This document shows, in pieces, positions 24,140 to 30,532 of a stretch of 37,189 nucleotides of DNA. A model generated the notes under the pieces. The model saw only the letters and a program-made list of their open reading frames with translations. It ran no database searches and had not been told where the DNA came from. The stretch's first letter is position 1. Every line of letters begins with the position of its first letter. The stretch lies in IMG/VR virus record IMGVR_UViG_3300030012_002207, positions 1-37,189 of that record; one strand, given 5' to 3'. This stretch comes from a virus. The position numbers and the translations under genes are program-made.

Positions 24140-24549
24140 TATATATCCCCCACTTTTCTAACTTCTGATCGTGCTACTTCGAAACCATTTGGGTATCTGG
24201 CTTCTAGTTTTTTAATATTTTCTTCCATGACTTCTTGTGGTGTAAAACCAAGTGCTGTACAGCCTTGTACCCAATACCACAATACATCTCCTAGTTCTCT
24301 TTTAAGATGATATCTTTCATCTTCATTGTATGGTTTTCCTTGAAATATAATTTTCTTAATTACTTCTGAAAACTCACCTGATTCAGCTTGCATACCTATG
24401 GAAGCTGTGAGTAGTTGCGACCACTCTGTATCTGATTCATACCCCAAACTAACGAGTTTTCCTACTAAAGATGAAGTAGATAAACTCTCATCTGAGGTTG
24501 TACTGATTACGAACTTTGCGTAATCATTAAATTGTTTTGTCTCTGTCAA
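24139..24549 (-). CDS. MazG-like nucleotide pyrophosphohydrolase
   Basis: 136 residues. The all-alpha NTP pyrophosphatase motif is visible: MQAESGEFSEVIKKIIFQG (E-x-x-E) followed by KRELGDVLWYWVQGC (E-x-x-D), which bind Mg and the nucleotide. Phage MazG proteins are proposed to hydrolyse dNTPs or (p)ppGpp; which one cannot be told here. It overlaps the upstream small gene by 23 bases. Confidence 0.85.
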   Translation of the reverse strand: MTETKQFNDYAKFVISTTSDESLSTSSLVGKLVSLGYESDTEWSQLLTASIGMQAESGEFSEVIKKIIFQGKPYNEDERYHLKRELGDVLWYWVQGCTALGFTPQEVMEENIKKLEARYPNGFEVARSEVRKVGDI

Positions 24550-24709
24550 TCTTTTTCTCCACTAATTCTATTACCCTATCCTTCGAATATCTTAACCCTG
24601 AGAACATTTGTCTATCACCATTTGTGTACTCTACATGATATCTTTTGTAACCAAAAGGTCTTGTAGAAAAGATTCTAGCATCTCCTAAATTTTCTTCTAG
24701 TAATCTCAT
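24527..24709 (-). CDS. Small basic hypothetical protein
   Basis: 60 residues (MRLLEENLGDARIFSTRPFG...), with a beta-like YKRYHVEYTNGDRQMFSG. It overlaps the cytochrome gene stop by 4 bases (ATGA) and the MazG-like start by 23. Translation coupling is likely; no family is recognised. Confidence 0.7.
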   Translation of the reverse strand: MRLLEENLGDARIFSTRPFGYKRYHVEYTNGDRQMFSGLRYSKDRVIELVEKKIDRDKTI

Positions 24710-25146
24710 TTGCTTGGTGCTCCTTCTTCTATAAATTGTCCTATTATATCTATCTGAGCGTCAGACAGCATAGCTGCTTGTCCCCACATTGTAGAGGACA
24801 TTGGTCCGACTTGCTCTTTGTTTTTATAAGCATTTAGTTTTCCTACTATGTAGTCTTTACTTTGTCCTACTAGCTTTGGAAACATACCTATTCCTTCACC
24901 TTTCTGTCCATGACAAGCAGCACAACCTGCCCATAAACCTCGAATATCACTAAACGGGTCTCCAGCGGCAAGCTGTTTCTTTCTTCTTTCCATGTCAGCA
25001 GGTGTACCAAAATTTCTTACATACTCTTCATAGCACTCTCCATAACAAGACTCGTTTCTATCCATAGATAAATCGTTTCCACTTGTATATAAAAAGGTAC
25101 TCAATAGTAGTATTGGTCCTCCGACTCCTAATACGAACTCTCTCAT
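24706..25146 (-). CDS. Class I c-type cytochrome
   Basis: 146 residues. An N-terminal hydrophobic segment (FVLGVGGPILLLSTFLY) serves as signal anchor. The haem-binding motif is C75-A-A-C78-H79 (AGCAACHGQKGEG), followed by PKLVGQSKDYIVGKLNAYK and, near 116-127, PMSSTMWGQAAMLSDAQI, which offers the axial Met and the usual LSDxQ turn. The pattern is that of small periplasmic cytochromes c. Two extra Cys (34 and 38) lie before the domain. The host Ccm system would attach haem. It overlaps both neighbours by 4 bases, so it is a genuine operon member. Confidence 0.9.
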   Translation of the reverse strand: MREFVLGVGGPILLLSTFLYTSGNDLSMDRNESCYGECYEEYVRNFGTPADMERRKKQLAAGDPFSDIRGLWAGCAACHGQKGEGIGMFPKLVGQSKDYIVGKLNAYKNKEQVGPMSSTMWGQAAMLSDAQIDIIGQFIEEGAPSK

Positions 25147-25715
25147 CTTGTTATCCTGTTTTCATAGTCTGCCAGTTCTTCATCCCACCACTCAGGTTTA
25201 TCTCTTCCTTTCCAACTCGCAAAGGTTGCTTTGTCGAAATGGTAGAAGTCGCGATACGACTGTATGGCATCATCGGATTTAAGATCATCTGGCATTGCCA
25301 TTGCAAAAGGTGTAAGTCCGCTTCTTGGTATATGTTTAAGGTCAGGTAATCTGAGAACCACCTCCTGCACGGATTTATGTGTCTTTCCATACCTATACCC
25401 ATACTCGTCATTGAGGGCGAGTGCATAGCAGTATAACCACTCGTAGTTGTCGAGTGATTCTCTTGCCCATATAGTGCAAGGGTGGTTATGCATAGTAGGG
25501 AGGTAAGGAACATAACGTGGTTCTTTGACTTTGACCTCTCGTAATAATTGTAATTCATTTTTATTTAGTTTCCTCGGTACATATCCTAGAAAATGATCTA
25601 TCCAATGTGTGGTGCATAACATCTGTGCTGCCTCCAAAGGCATCTTTACAATATGCTTGTCTACATGGTATTCTGCACACTTGTCAATGTCATGGTCTAA
25701 GATAAAAATATTCAT
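25143..25715 (-). CDS. Conserved marine-phage protein, unknown function
   Basis: 190 residues. The N-terminus MNIFILDHDIDKCAEYHVDK, then HIVKMPLEAAQML, is typical of a family often seen in cyanophages and other marine phages. Later motifs are TMHNHPCTIWARES, YRYGKTHKS and a C-terminal YRDFYHFDKATFASWKGRD. Conserved Asp, His, Lys and Cys look catalytic, but no activity is known to me. ATG 25715 lies exactly 7 bases after the -10 box: the mRNA is predicted to be leaderless. It is the first gene of the operon containing the cytochrome. Confidence 0.85.
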   Translation of the reverse strand: MNIFILDHDIDKCAEYHVDKHIVKMPLEAAQMLCTTHWIDHFLGYVPRKLNKNELQLLREVKVKEPRYVPYLPTMHNHPCTIWARESLDNYEWLYCYALALNDEYGYRYGKTHKSVQEVVLRLPDLKHIPRSGLTPFAMAMPDDLKSDDAIQSYRDFYHFDKATFASWKGRDKPEWWDEELADYENRITR

Positions 25716-25721
25716 AGTAGT

Positions 25722-25750
25722 ATTATACTAAAATTAAGTTTGTAAGTCAA
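25722..25750 (-). promoter_or_regulatory. Sigma-70-type promoter, predicted leaderless mRNA
   Basis: TTGACT (25745-25750), 17-base spacer, TATAAT (25722-25727), AAATATATC upstream. The start point coincides with ATG 25715. Confidence 0.9.
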
Positions 25751-25953
25751 GATATATTTTGAGGTAAGGTGGGAACAACACCCAAATACATGGGTGTTGT
25801 CAGTTGTGCTTCAGCAGAACAGAGTGCGTATAAGACTCGATCACCTCCTTCATACTCTGCGCATAGCGTAGCTGAAGGATTGTATTTACTTCTTATCTTG
25901 TCCTGCCGTTGGAGCTTTGTGCGTTCCAGCATATAATCCAAACCATGCTGCAC
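25747..25953 (-). CDS. Possible small protein with internal hairpin (doubtful)
   Basis: An open frame of 68 codons whose first 67 bases overlap the end of the membrane gene. The unique part (NPSATLCAEYEGGDRVLYAL...) has no clear SD. The stretch coding for TPMYLGVV contains a nine-pair hairpin (25775-25783 with 25792-25800) without a T-run, so the region may instead be a 3' UTR structure. It is kept only because the stretch would otherwise be empty. Confidence 0.3.
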   Translation of the reverse strand: MQHGLDYMLERTKLQRQDKIRSKYNPSATLCAEYEGGDRVLYALCSAEAQLTTPMYLGVVPTLPQNIS

Positions 25954-26269
25954 CCGCTCCGACTAATACAGATATTAGTCCTGATTGTTCCAAGCTAGGA
26001 TCAGGTAAATCCATGAACCAGAACGTTGCGAAATATAGAAGGAACATATAAATACTTAGGAAAGCTCGAGGAAATATTCTCCAGCTATCTACCATCTGTG
26101 CAAGAAAGATACCTTTCTGCCAAGGATTTACGTTGTTTACATCTTCTAATTCTCTTATTCTGTCCTTGAGTTCTGACTTTTCTTGGAGAAGAGACATGAA
26201 TTTATTTAGATCAATTTCGACCTCGTTTCTGTCCATATCCCCTGAGAATTGCCCTGGTTGCATTGCCAT
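25886..26269 (-). CDS. Membrane protein with N-terminal coiled coil, lysis region
   Basis: 127 residues. A helical charged first part (KFMSLLQEKSELKDRIRELE) is followed by two hydrophobic helices (AFLSIYMFLLYFATFWFM and ISVLVGAGAAWFGLYAGT) and a short polar tail. Such proteins near endolysin and spanins are holin candidates. This and the 52-residue protein just upstream are the best two, but neither can be assigned by sequence alone. Confidence 0.8.
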   Translation of the reverse strand: MAMQPGQFSGDMDRNEVEIDLNKFMSLLQEKSELKDRIRELEDVNNVNPWQKGIFLAQMVDSWRIFPRAFLSIYMFLLYFATFWFMDLPDPSLEQSGLISVLVGAGAAWFGLYAGTHKAPTAGQDKK

Positions 26270-26275
26270 AGTTTA

Positions 26276-26434
26276 TTACTCTCCTTTATAGAAAGTCCAA
26301 GCACCGTAGGCTAACCCTGCTACTGCTAAAACCTTTGCCAGTCCACCTGTAAACAGTACAATCAGACTTACTGCCATCAATACTGCTCCATCCCAAGATG
26401 TTCTCTCAGAAACTCTCGCTTTTAACCACTCCAT
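26276..26434 (-). CDS. 52-residue membrane protein (holin candidate)
   Basis: Runs from ATG 26434 to TAA 26276. An amphipathic start (MEWLKARVSERTSWDGAV) is followed by a hydrophobic helix (MAVSLIVLFTGGLAKVLAVA) and a weaker one (GLAYGAWTFY). GGAG lies 6 bases before the ATG. The first 29 bases overlap the coiled-coil gene. Size and topology fit a small holin or antiholin next to the lysozyme and spanin genes. Confidence 0.75.
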   Translation of the reverse strand: MEWLKARVSERTSWDGAVLMAVSLIVLFTGGLAKVLAVAGLAYGAWTFYKGE

Positions 26435-26597
26435 CTATTTCTCCATCGAGCTGCTGTCGCAACTCCTTAACCTCTAGCTCTAGTCTAGCGATTTCATTTG
26501 CATTTTTACATACTTCGAGTTGTCTCTCCAAAGATGTAATACTCATCATCAGATTCGCTCTGATAACTTGTTCTCTATTTCTTGCTGTCCTTGTCAT
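26406..26597 (-). CDS. Small coiled-coil protein
   Basis: 63 residues, almost entirely one charged helix with heptads (SITSLERQLEVCKNANEIAR, then LELEVKELRQQL). The start overlaps the preceding gene by 23 bases, the end overlaps the 52-residue membrane gene. No family is recognised. Confidence 0.72.
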   Translation of the reverse strand: MTRTARNREQVIRANLMMSITSLERQLEVCKNANEIARLELEVKELRQQLDGEIDGVVKSESF

Positions 26598-26787
26598 TCT
26601 TTATCATTTTTAGCCATTCAAACCCTGGCTCGTCTATATTGATAGGTGTTGCATCTATGCCATACACCTGATTATTTGTAATCCATATGCTGTCTTGTGT
26701 TAGTGCTTCGTGTAGCCAATCACTTGGCGTTTGCTCTTTGCTAGGCTCGCACTCTATAAAAAGTTTAAACTCATATATTTGTTTCAT
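26575..26787 (-). CDS. Small acidic hypothetical protein
   Basis: 70 residues (MKQIYEFKLFIECEPSKEQT..., then WLHEALTQDSIWITNNQVYG). Beta-rich at the N-terminus, charged C-terminus. GGGAG lies 6 bases before the ATG. The start lies inside the upstream membrane gene by 17 bases. The function is unknown. Confidence 0.75.
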   Translation of the reverse strand: MKQIYEFKLFIECEPSKEQTPSDWLHEALTQDSIWITNNQVYGIDATPINIDEPGFEWLKMIKNDKDSKK

Positions 26788-27094
26788 TTTTCTCCCAGCT
26801 TACTAGCCACTTTGCATTGTTCTGTCTTGCTTCTTTGAATACTAAGTTAGTTATAAAAATTGGAATAACTATACTAAAGTGTATCCAAATTGAACTTACA
26901 ATGCTATAGTTTTTCCACTCTAACCATGCCCATGCAACTATTCCAAAGTATGCACTCCACATAGTAAAGAGTGCCATAGTAAAATATAACTGCATCGAAG
27001 GTTCTTTAATATAGCTTAGAGGATTATATCTATTGTCCATAATAATCTGCCAGCTATTTACTGTAAATAATATTCCCTTTTTTATTAATTTCAT
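26771..27094 (-). CDS. Two-helix membrane protein, lysis region
   Basis: 107 residues. Two hydrophobic stretches (LYFTMALFTMWSAYFGIVAW and IHFSIVIPIFITNLVF) are separated by a short loop, and both ends are basic or polar. SD AGGAG precedes the ATG; a 4-base overlap joins it to the o-spanin gene. It could be a holin component or an inner-membrane regulator of lysis. Confidence 0.78.
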   Translation of the reverse strand: MKLIKKGILFTVNSWQIIMDNRYNPLSYIKEPSMQLYFTMALFTMWSAYFGIVAWAWLEWKNYSIVSSIWIHFSIVIPIFITNLVFKEARQNNAKWLVSWEKNETNI

Positions 27095-27477
27095 TCCTGC
27101 TCCTGTTTTGGCATAGTCACTTTTCGATAATATACTACTACATCTTTCATCTCTGTAATATACCTTTTGAGTTCTTGCATATTATATGCCATAACTTCAT
27201 AGTCTGGTATTGACATTGCAAGAAAGATAACTTCTCCTTCTTGCTCTTTAATATCTGTTAAAAATGTATCTAAATTTTTCTCTGTTACTGCAAACCACTT
27301 CGGCTCTTTGAGATCAATCTCTCGTGGCATTACGGGTTGTACGATTGTACGGTCTAACGGTTTGGCGTCAATCTCTATTCGTTTATTTCCCAGCATGCTG
27401 CAACTGGAGACCATCATCGAGATCGTCAACAGTAACACTAAGTTTTTCGATATCCTCGAATATGTGCTTTGTTCCAT
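27091..27477 (-). CDS. Probable o-spanin (outer-membrane lipoprotein)
   Basis: 128 residues with a lipoprotein signal: a basic start, hydrophobic LVLLLTISMM and lipobox VSSC at about residues 23-26. The mature part is long for an o-spanin (about 100 residues) and includes PLDRTIVQPVMPREIDL, a Pro-containing linker typical of Rz1-like proteins. Its first 95 bases overlap the i-spanin gene in another frame, the classical Rz/Rz1 arrangement. Role: fusion of inner and outer membranes at lysis. Confidence 0.75.
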   Translation of the reverse strand: MEQSTYSRISKNLVLLLTISMMVSSCSMLGNKRIEIDAKPLDRTIVQPVMPREIDLKEPKWFAVTEKNLDTFLTDIKEQEGEVIFLAMSIPDYEVMAYNMQELKRYITEMKDVVVYYRKVTMPKQEQE

Positions 27478-27778
27478 TATTAATTTTCCTTTCCATTTTT
27501 ACTGGATCTTCCAGTATCTTTGCTGATAACTCATAGTTAGCGATAAACTGTGAGTATCTGTTTAGCTCTCGTTGAGCTTGCTGGCTCAATAAGGTTTGTT
27601 GTTTTAAGGCTTCTGTCTGTAATGTGAAGTCCGCTTGCAAACTTGCTATCGCTTCCTTCTGAGTTGCAACAGCACCTTCAAGTGCTAAATTGTTTGCTAC
27701 TAGTTTTTGGTTTTCTCCATACAACCACCAGCAACCTACTCCTAATATTATTACTAGCCCTACAAAAAATTGATTCAT
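27383..27778 (-). CDS. Probable i-spanin (Rz-like)
   Basis: 131 residues with an N-terminal membrane anchor (FFVGLVIILGVGCWWLYG) and a long periplasmic coiled coil (ATQKEAIASLQADFTLQTEA and on), which is the Rz layout. The C-terminal part overlaps the o-spanin gene. Its position directly after the lysozyme block supports the call. Confidence 0.78.
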   Translation of the reverse strand: MNQFFVGLVIILGVGCWWLYGENQKLVANNLALEGAVATQKEAIASLQADFTLQTEALKQQTLLSQQAQRELNRYSQFIANYELSAKILEDPVKMERKINNGTKHIFEDIEKLSVTVDDLDDGLQLQHAGK

Positions 27779-28014
27779 AATTGTTCTATCCTATAGTTTA
27801 GTCCATCGGCTCCTCGTATTTCTACTACATCACCTTTGTCGGTTACAAACTTTAAATACTTTTCTTTTCTCTTGTGAAACCTTTTGACTATAAACTCTTG
27901 GTCATCTTGATCACCCCAAGTGTTATTGTAACTAACCTTGAGAGCATATCTTGGAAACAGTTTATATTTTATCCAATATAAAAACCTTTTCAATAGTGCT
28001 TTTATTTTGTCCAT
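27775..28014 (-). CDS. Small basic hypothetical protein, lysis region
   Basis: 79 residues: basic amphipathic N-terminus (MDKIKALLKRFLYWIKYKLF), then a beta-type domain (LKVSYNNTWGDQDDQEFIVK and VVEIRGADGLNYRIEQL). It overlaps the lysozyme stop by 13 bases and the i-spanin start by 4. The basic amphipathic helix could sit on the membrane. The function is unknown. Confidence 0.78.
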   Translation of the reverse strand: MDKIKALLKRFLYWIKYKLFPRYALKVSYNNTWGDQDDQEFIVKRFHKRKEKYLKFVTDKGDVVEIRGADGLNYRIEQL

Positions 28015-28427
28015 AAATCTGCCTCTGCTTGTCTGCGTCTCGTAAGTCCTGCTAAAACTTTACCAGACGCTTTGTTCCACCTTAACATTTCTGATGGAAC
28101 AGAATTCTTATCCCCTGCATTTAATTTTTTCAGAAGTGTACTACTATTTAAGTTTCCTACTCCTAAATTATATGTCCATGATGTCAACGCATCAAACTCA
28201 CTCTGTGTGAGATCAACTTGAACAACACCTAATACTTGTTGTCCAAACTCTTCTAATTCTTCTAATAAGTCTCTTTCTGCCTGTAGCTCTGTGACTTTAT
28301 CACCCTCTTGTACATTCCTAGTACGACCATACCCTATCGTCCACACGTTTGCAGGACAAAGATATGCTTCACTCTCGAATCCTTCGAAGTGTTTAACTAA
28401 TTCTACACAATCTTTACTTGGTTTCAT
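28002..28427 (-). CDS. GH24 lysozyme (endolysin)
   Basis: 141 residues from ATG 28427, which forms an ATGA overlap with the Fe-S carrier stop; the frame extends upstream to 28457 without support. HFEGFESEAYLCPANVWTIG gives the catalytic set E15-8x-C24-5x-T30, the variant of the lysozyme triad in which Asp is replaced by Cys. DALTSWTYNLGVGNLNSSTL and RRRQAEADLW are the other family motifs. No signal or SAR helix is evident, so release should depend on a holin. Confidence 0.92.
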   Translation of the reverse strand: MKPSKDCVELVKHFEGFESEAYLCPANVWTIGYGRTRNVQEGDKVTELQAERDLLEELEEFGQQVLGVVQVDLTQSEFDALTSWTYNLGVGNLNSSTLLKKLNAGDKNSVPSEMLRWNKASGKVLAGLTRRRQAEADLWTK

Positions 28428-28729
28428 GAAAATCCCATTGAAACACCACACCCACATGCACTTACTACATTTGGATTGTGTATCTCAAATCCTGTCTCTA
28501 CTAAGTTCTCCTTCCAGTCAATGATTGAGCCATGAAGATATCCCATGCTGTGCATATCTATAACTAGTACGTCTTCAATCACATGATCGCTTTGAGGAGA
28601 GATAGAGTCTGCTATATCCCAGAGATATTGGAAGCCATTGCAACCTCCACCAGAAAGAGAGAGGCGGAGCAAATCCTTGCCCAGCCTCTCTGTGATTTTA
28701 TTCTTTGCTAATTCTGTTATTGTTATCAT
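28424..28729 (-). CDS. A-type iron-sulfur cluster carrier (IscA/ErpA/HesB family)
   Basis: 101 residues from ATG 28729 (MITITELAKNKITERL); an upstream in-frame ATG at 28789 adds an unrelated N-terminus. The three cluster-binding cysteines are present: C30 in SLSGGGCNGFQYLWD, and C92 and C94 in SACGCGVSMGF. The protein should receive Fe-S clusters and pass them to apo-enzymes. It is placed between lysozyme and a small membrane protein, not with DNA genes. Confidence 0.92.
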   Translation of the reverse strand: MITITELAKNKITERLGKDLLRLSLSGGGCNGFQYLWDIADSISPQSDHVIEDVLVIDMHSMGYLHGSIIDWKENLVETGFEIHNPNVVSACGCGVSMGFS

Positions 28730-28757
28730 AAATATAACTTTAAAAGACCTAGTTATC

Positions 28758-28901
28758 TCAACTTGCCCAAGACATAAACATAACTGCAAACCAGATACCT
28801 ACTACTGCAGGTAGTAAATATAGTAATGTAGTTATACGATGTCGGATGTGTCTCAACGTTTCCAAAGAATTACCACTTGTAACTCTATGTAACACTTTCA
28901 T
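28758..28901 (-). CDS. 47-residue single-pass membrane protein
   Basis: N-terminal half basic with several His (LHRVTSGNSLETLRHIRHRI), C-terminal hydrophobic helix (TTLLYLLPAVVGIWFAVMFM). The ATG at 28901 is only one base from GGAG, too close. The GTG two codons later (28895) has a 7-base spacing and is an equally good start, giving 45 residues. The function is unknown. Confidence 0.65.
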   Translation of the reverse strand: MKVLHRVTSGNSLETLRHIRHRITTLLYLLPAVVGIWFAVMFMSWAS

Positions 28902-28936
28902 TCTCCTGTGTAATCTAGGCGTTCAATACGCCTCCG

Positions 28937-29359
28937 TTAAACGATATCTATTATTTTTGGTCTTTTTTCTTCTGGTATCTCCACATGAAGGTCTATTGTT
29001 AGCATGCCGTCAATAAACTCTGCCTTGTCGACTATTACATCATCTGTAATAGTAAAAGCTCTTTTAAAAGCTTTTCTTGTTATCCCTCTATGTAGATATG
29101 ACTCGTCTGCCACATCTTTCAGATTCTTTTCTCCACTTATCTCGAGTTTACCATCAACCCTTTCGATTGTTATATTCTCTTTTTTGTAACCCGCAAGTGC
29201 AAATTCTATTTGATATTGCTCTCCGTCTTTTGTTACATTGAATCGTGGATACGATTTATCTTCGTATGTAGGCATTGAAGCGAACCTTTCGAAAAAACGA
29301 TCTGCTCCAATCCATGACCTGTGAAGGTCGTGTATTGTGGGTAATGTTCTAACTACCAT
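28937..29359 (-). CDS. Small heat-shock protein (Hsp20/alpha-crystallin)
   Basis: 140 residues from ATG 29359 (MVVRTLPTIHDLHRSW), with AAAGGAG at good spacing. The alpha-crystallin core runs from YPRFNVTKDGEQYQIEFALA through KKENITIERVDGKLEISGEK to the signature ending IDGMLTIDLHVEIPE, with a C-terminal KRPKIIDI anchor of the I-x-I type. Phage Hsp20s are common in marine T4-like phages. A holdase role during infection is inferred. Confidence 0.94.
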   Translation of the reverse strand: MVVRTLPTIHDLHRSWIGADRFFERFASMPTYEDKSYPRFNVTKDGEQYQIEFALAGYKKENITIERVDGKLEISGEKNLKDVADESYLHRGITRKAFKRAFTITDDVIVDKAEFIDGMLTIDLHVEIPEEKRPKIIDIV

Positions 29360-29440
29360 AATTTTTCTCCTTTGTCTCCTTTCGGACGACATCTGTGAGA
29401 CCCTTTCGGCATCTCGGTTAATAAAAATCCCATGTACTGA

Positions 29441-29539
29441 CTAATTTTCATCTTCATTGCAAAGAAGTGAGTACACTTTCAATCCCGCCCCCTGCTGACG
29501 CAGTACTGGAACAGTCCAGTTATAAACTGAACTTTTCAT
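29441..29539 (-). CDS. 32-residue peptide, predicted leaderless mRNA
   Basis: Runs from ATG 29539 to TAG 29441 (MKSSVYNWTVPVLRQQGAGL...). The ATG lies exactly 7 bases after a consensus -10 box. The peptide is too short to recognise. It may be a real micro-gene or a leader peptide ahead of the Hsp20 operon; Hsp20 begins 82 bases further on. Confidence 0.45.
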   Translation of the reverse strand: MKSSVYNWTVPVLRQQGAGLKVYSLLCNEDEN

Positions 29540-29545
29540 TCTTAT

Positions 29546-29574
29546 ATTATACTAAAAACTTAACCAAAAGTCAA
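29546..29574 (-). promoter_or_regulatory. Sigma-70-type promoter upstream of Hsp20 and lysis genes
   Basis: TTGACT (29569-29574), 17-base spacer, TATAAT (29546-29551), AATTAATC upstream. The start point coincides with ATG 29539. It is the only consensus promoter ahead of Hsp20, the Fe-S carrier and the lysis genes. Confidence 0.88.
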
Positions 29575-29585
29575 GATTAATTTTT

Positions 29586-29732
29586 TTAGTCCTCTTGCTT
29601 TTTGGTTAATAGTCCCTCTTCCTCAAAATACCAAATGGCATCTTGAATTCCTTGGGTGTTTCCTATTTTAAAAGAAGTGTAAGAAACTCCGATTAAAACT
29701 AGTAAATAAGTTATTATTTCGATTTCACTCAT
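29586..29732 (-). CDS. 48-residue single-pass membrane protein
   Basis: ATG 29732 has a clear SD (GGAG, 8-base spacing) and a 14-base leader from the 29753 promoter. One N-terminal hydrophobic helix (IITYLLVLIGVSYTSFKIG) and an acidic/basic tail (AIWYFEEEGLLTKKQED). Clean frame, own promoter. The function is unknown. Confidence 0.75.
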   Translation of the reverse strand: MSEIEIITYLLVLIGVSYTSFKIGNTQGIQDAIWYFEEEGLLTKKQED

Positions 29733-29752
29733 AATTTTTCTCCAGTTTGTAT

Positions 29753-29781
29753 ATTATAGTAAATTTCAGAGATAAAGTCAA
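29753..29781 (-). promoter_or_regulatory. Sigma-70-type promoter, leftward arm of divergent pair
   Basis: TTGACT (29776-29781), 17-base spacer, TATAAT (29753-29758), AAATATTTC upstream. It faces away from the rightward promoter at 29813-29841; the two -35 boxes are 31 bases apart, close enough for a shared regulator. Confidence 0.88.
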
Positions 29782-29812
29782 GAAATATTTTCCACATAGT
29801 TGAAAAAAGTTC

Positions 29813-29841
29813 TTGACTTCTTCTCCTGTTTTTAGTATAAT
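29813..29841 (+). promoter_or_regulatory. Sigma-70-type promoter, rightward arm
   Basis: TTGACT (29813-29818), 17-base spacer, TATAAT (29836-29841), AAAAGTTC upstream. The start point, near 29848, coincides with the GTG of the Myb-like gene. It drives the bS21 operon. Confidence 0.9.
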
Positions 29842-29847
29842 ATAACT

Positions 29848-30042
29848 GTGAATATGAAAACGAAATACGAAATCAAAAACCCTCGCTGGACACAGAAAGA
29901 GGACTACTATTTGAAACAAGCCTACGGGGCTAGTTCGGTAGAACAAATAGCACTCATGCTAGACCGAAGTGAAGATGCTATACGAGGGAGAGTAAAGCGA
30001 TTACGCAAAAAGGGGTGGAGTTTTGACTCTACTCGGAGGTAA
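29848..30042 (+). CDS. Myb/SANT-like DNA-binding protein
   Basis: 64 residues. One compact three-helix module: RWTQKEDYYLKQAYG, VEQIALMLDRSEDAIRGRVK and RLRKKGW, close to the GcrA/SANT type. The start is GTG 29848, exactly at the predicted transcription start, or ATG 29854 six bases later; neither has room for an SD. It is the first gene of the rightward operon and probably a regulator. Confidence 0.82.
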   Translation: MNMKTKYEIKNPRWTQKEDYYLKQAYGASSVEQIALMLDRSEDAIRGRVKRLRKKGWSFDSTRR

Positions 30043-30044
30043 AT

Positions 30045-30317
30045 ATGAAAGCAATGAAAAATAATGTTGTCGAGTTCACAGGAGAATACTACACAAAGAT
30101 AAAGAGAAGTCAGGCACTCAATGAGGAGTTGTCTCTCTTATTAATTGAAGAATTTGAAAAACTCGGAATCGACACACAAGATAACCAGTTTCTATTCGAT
30201 ATGGCTTGGGTTGTAAAGTTTTTACAAGTTACACTCGATAACCAACTCGGTATTGCAAACGATTTAGGTAGACTCATGCAGAATATTACAAAACAAGATG
30301 AGGCTCACTTAAATTGA
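30045..30317 (+). CDS. Conserved hypothetical phage protein
   Basis: 90 residues (MKAMKNNVVEFTGEYYTKIK...), all helical, with AWVVKFLQVTLDNQLGIAND. It starts 2 bases after the Myb-like stop, with CGGAGG as SD. Its stop overlaps the bS21 start as TTGA. No family name recalled; the pattern is familiar from marine phages. Confidence 0.8.
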   Translation: MKAMKNNVVEFTGEYYTKIKRSQALNEELSLLLIEEFEKLGIDTQDNQFLFDMAWVVKFLQVTLDNQLGIANDLGRLMQNITKQDEAHLN

Positions 30318-30532
30318 CTTCTGTTCGTGTAGACAAAGGACGTTTTGAGCAAGCTCTTCGTCGCTGGAAAAGAAAGGTAGATGCGACAGGCAAAATGCAA
30401 GAAGTTCGAGAGCGTCAGTTTTACACAAAGAAGTCAGACAAACTGCGTAAAAAGAAAGCAGCAGGAACGATTCGCTGTAAACAAAAACAACGAAAAGCAG
30501 GACTTCCACCTGAACCACGATGGCTAAAATGA
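30314..30532 (+). CDS. rpsU: Ribosomal protein bS21 homologue
   Basis: 72 residues. VRVDKGRFEQALRRWKRKVD followed by EVRERQFYTKKSDKLRKKKA and a basic Lys/Arg tail follows bS21 almost along its length (E. coli: ALRRFKR... EVRRREFYEK). bS21 sits on the 30S platform by the anti-SD helix and affects initiation. The start is TTG 30314, overlapping the previous stop as TTGA; no ATG is available. Phage-encoded bS21 is known from several marine phages and would enter host ribosomes. Confidence 0.88.
   Translation: MTSVRVDKGRFEQALRRWKRKVDATGKMQEVRERQFYTKKSDKLRKKKAAGTIRCKQKQRKAGLPPEPRWLK

Noticed and set aside
25775-25800. Nine-pair hairpin ACAACACCC/GGGTGTTGT as a terminator
   Set aside because: On the minus strand it is followed by TCCCACC, not a T-run; noted only as a structure in a doubtful gene.
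29725-29946. Leftward frame across the divergent promoter region
   Set aside because: It spans both divergent promoters and lies over the Myb-like gene in the opposite direction; it is a shadow.
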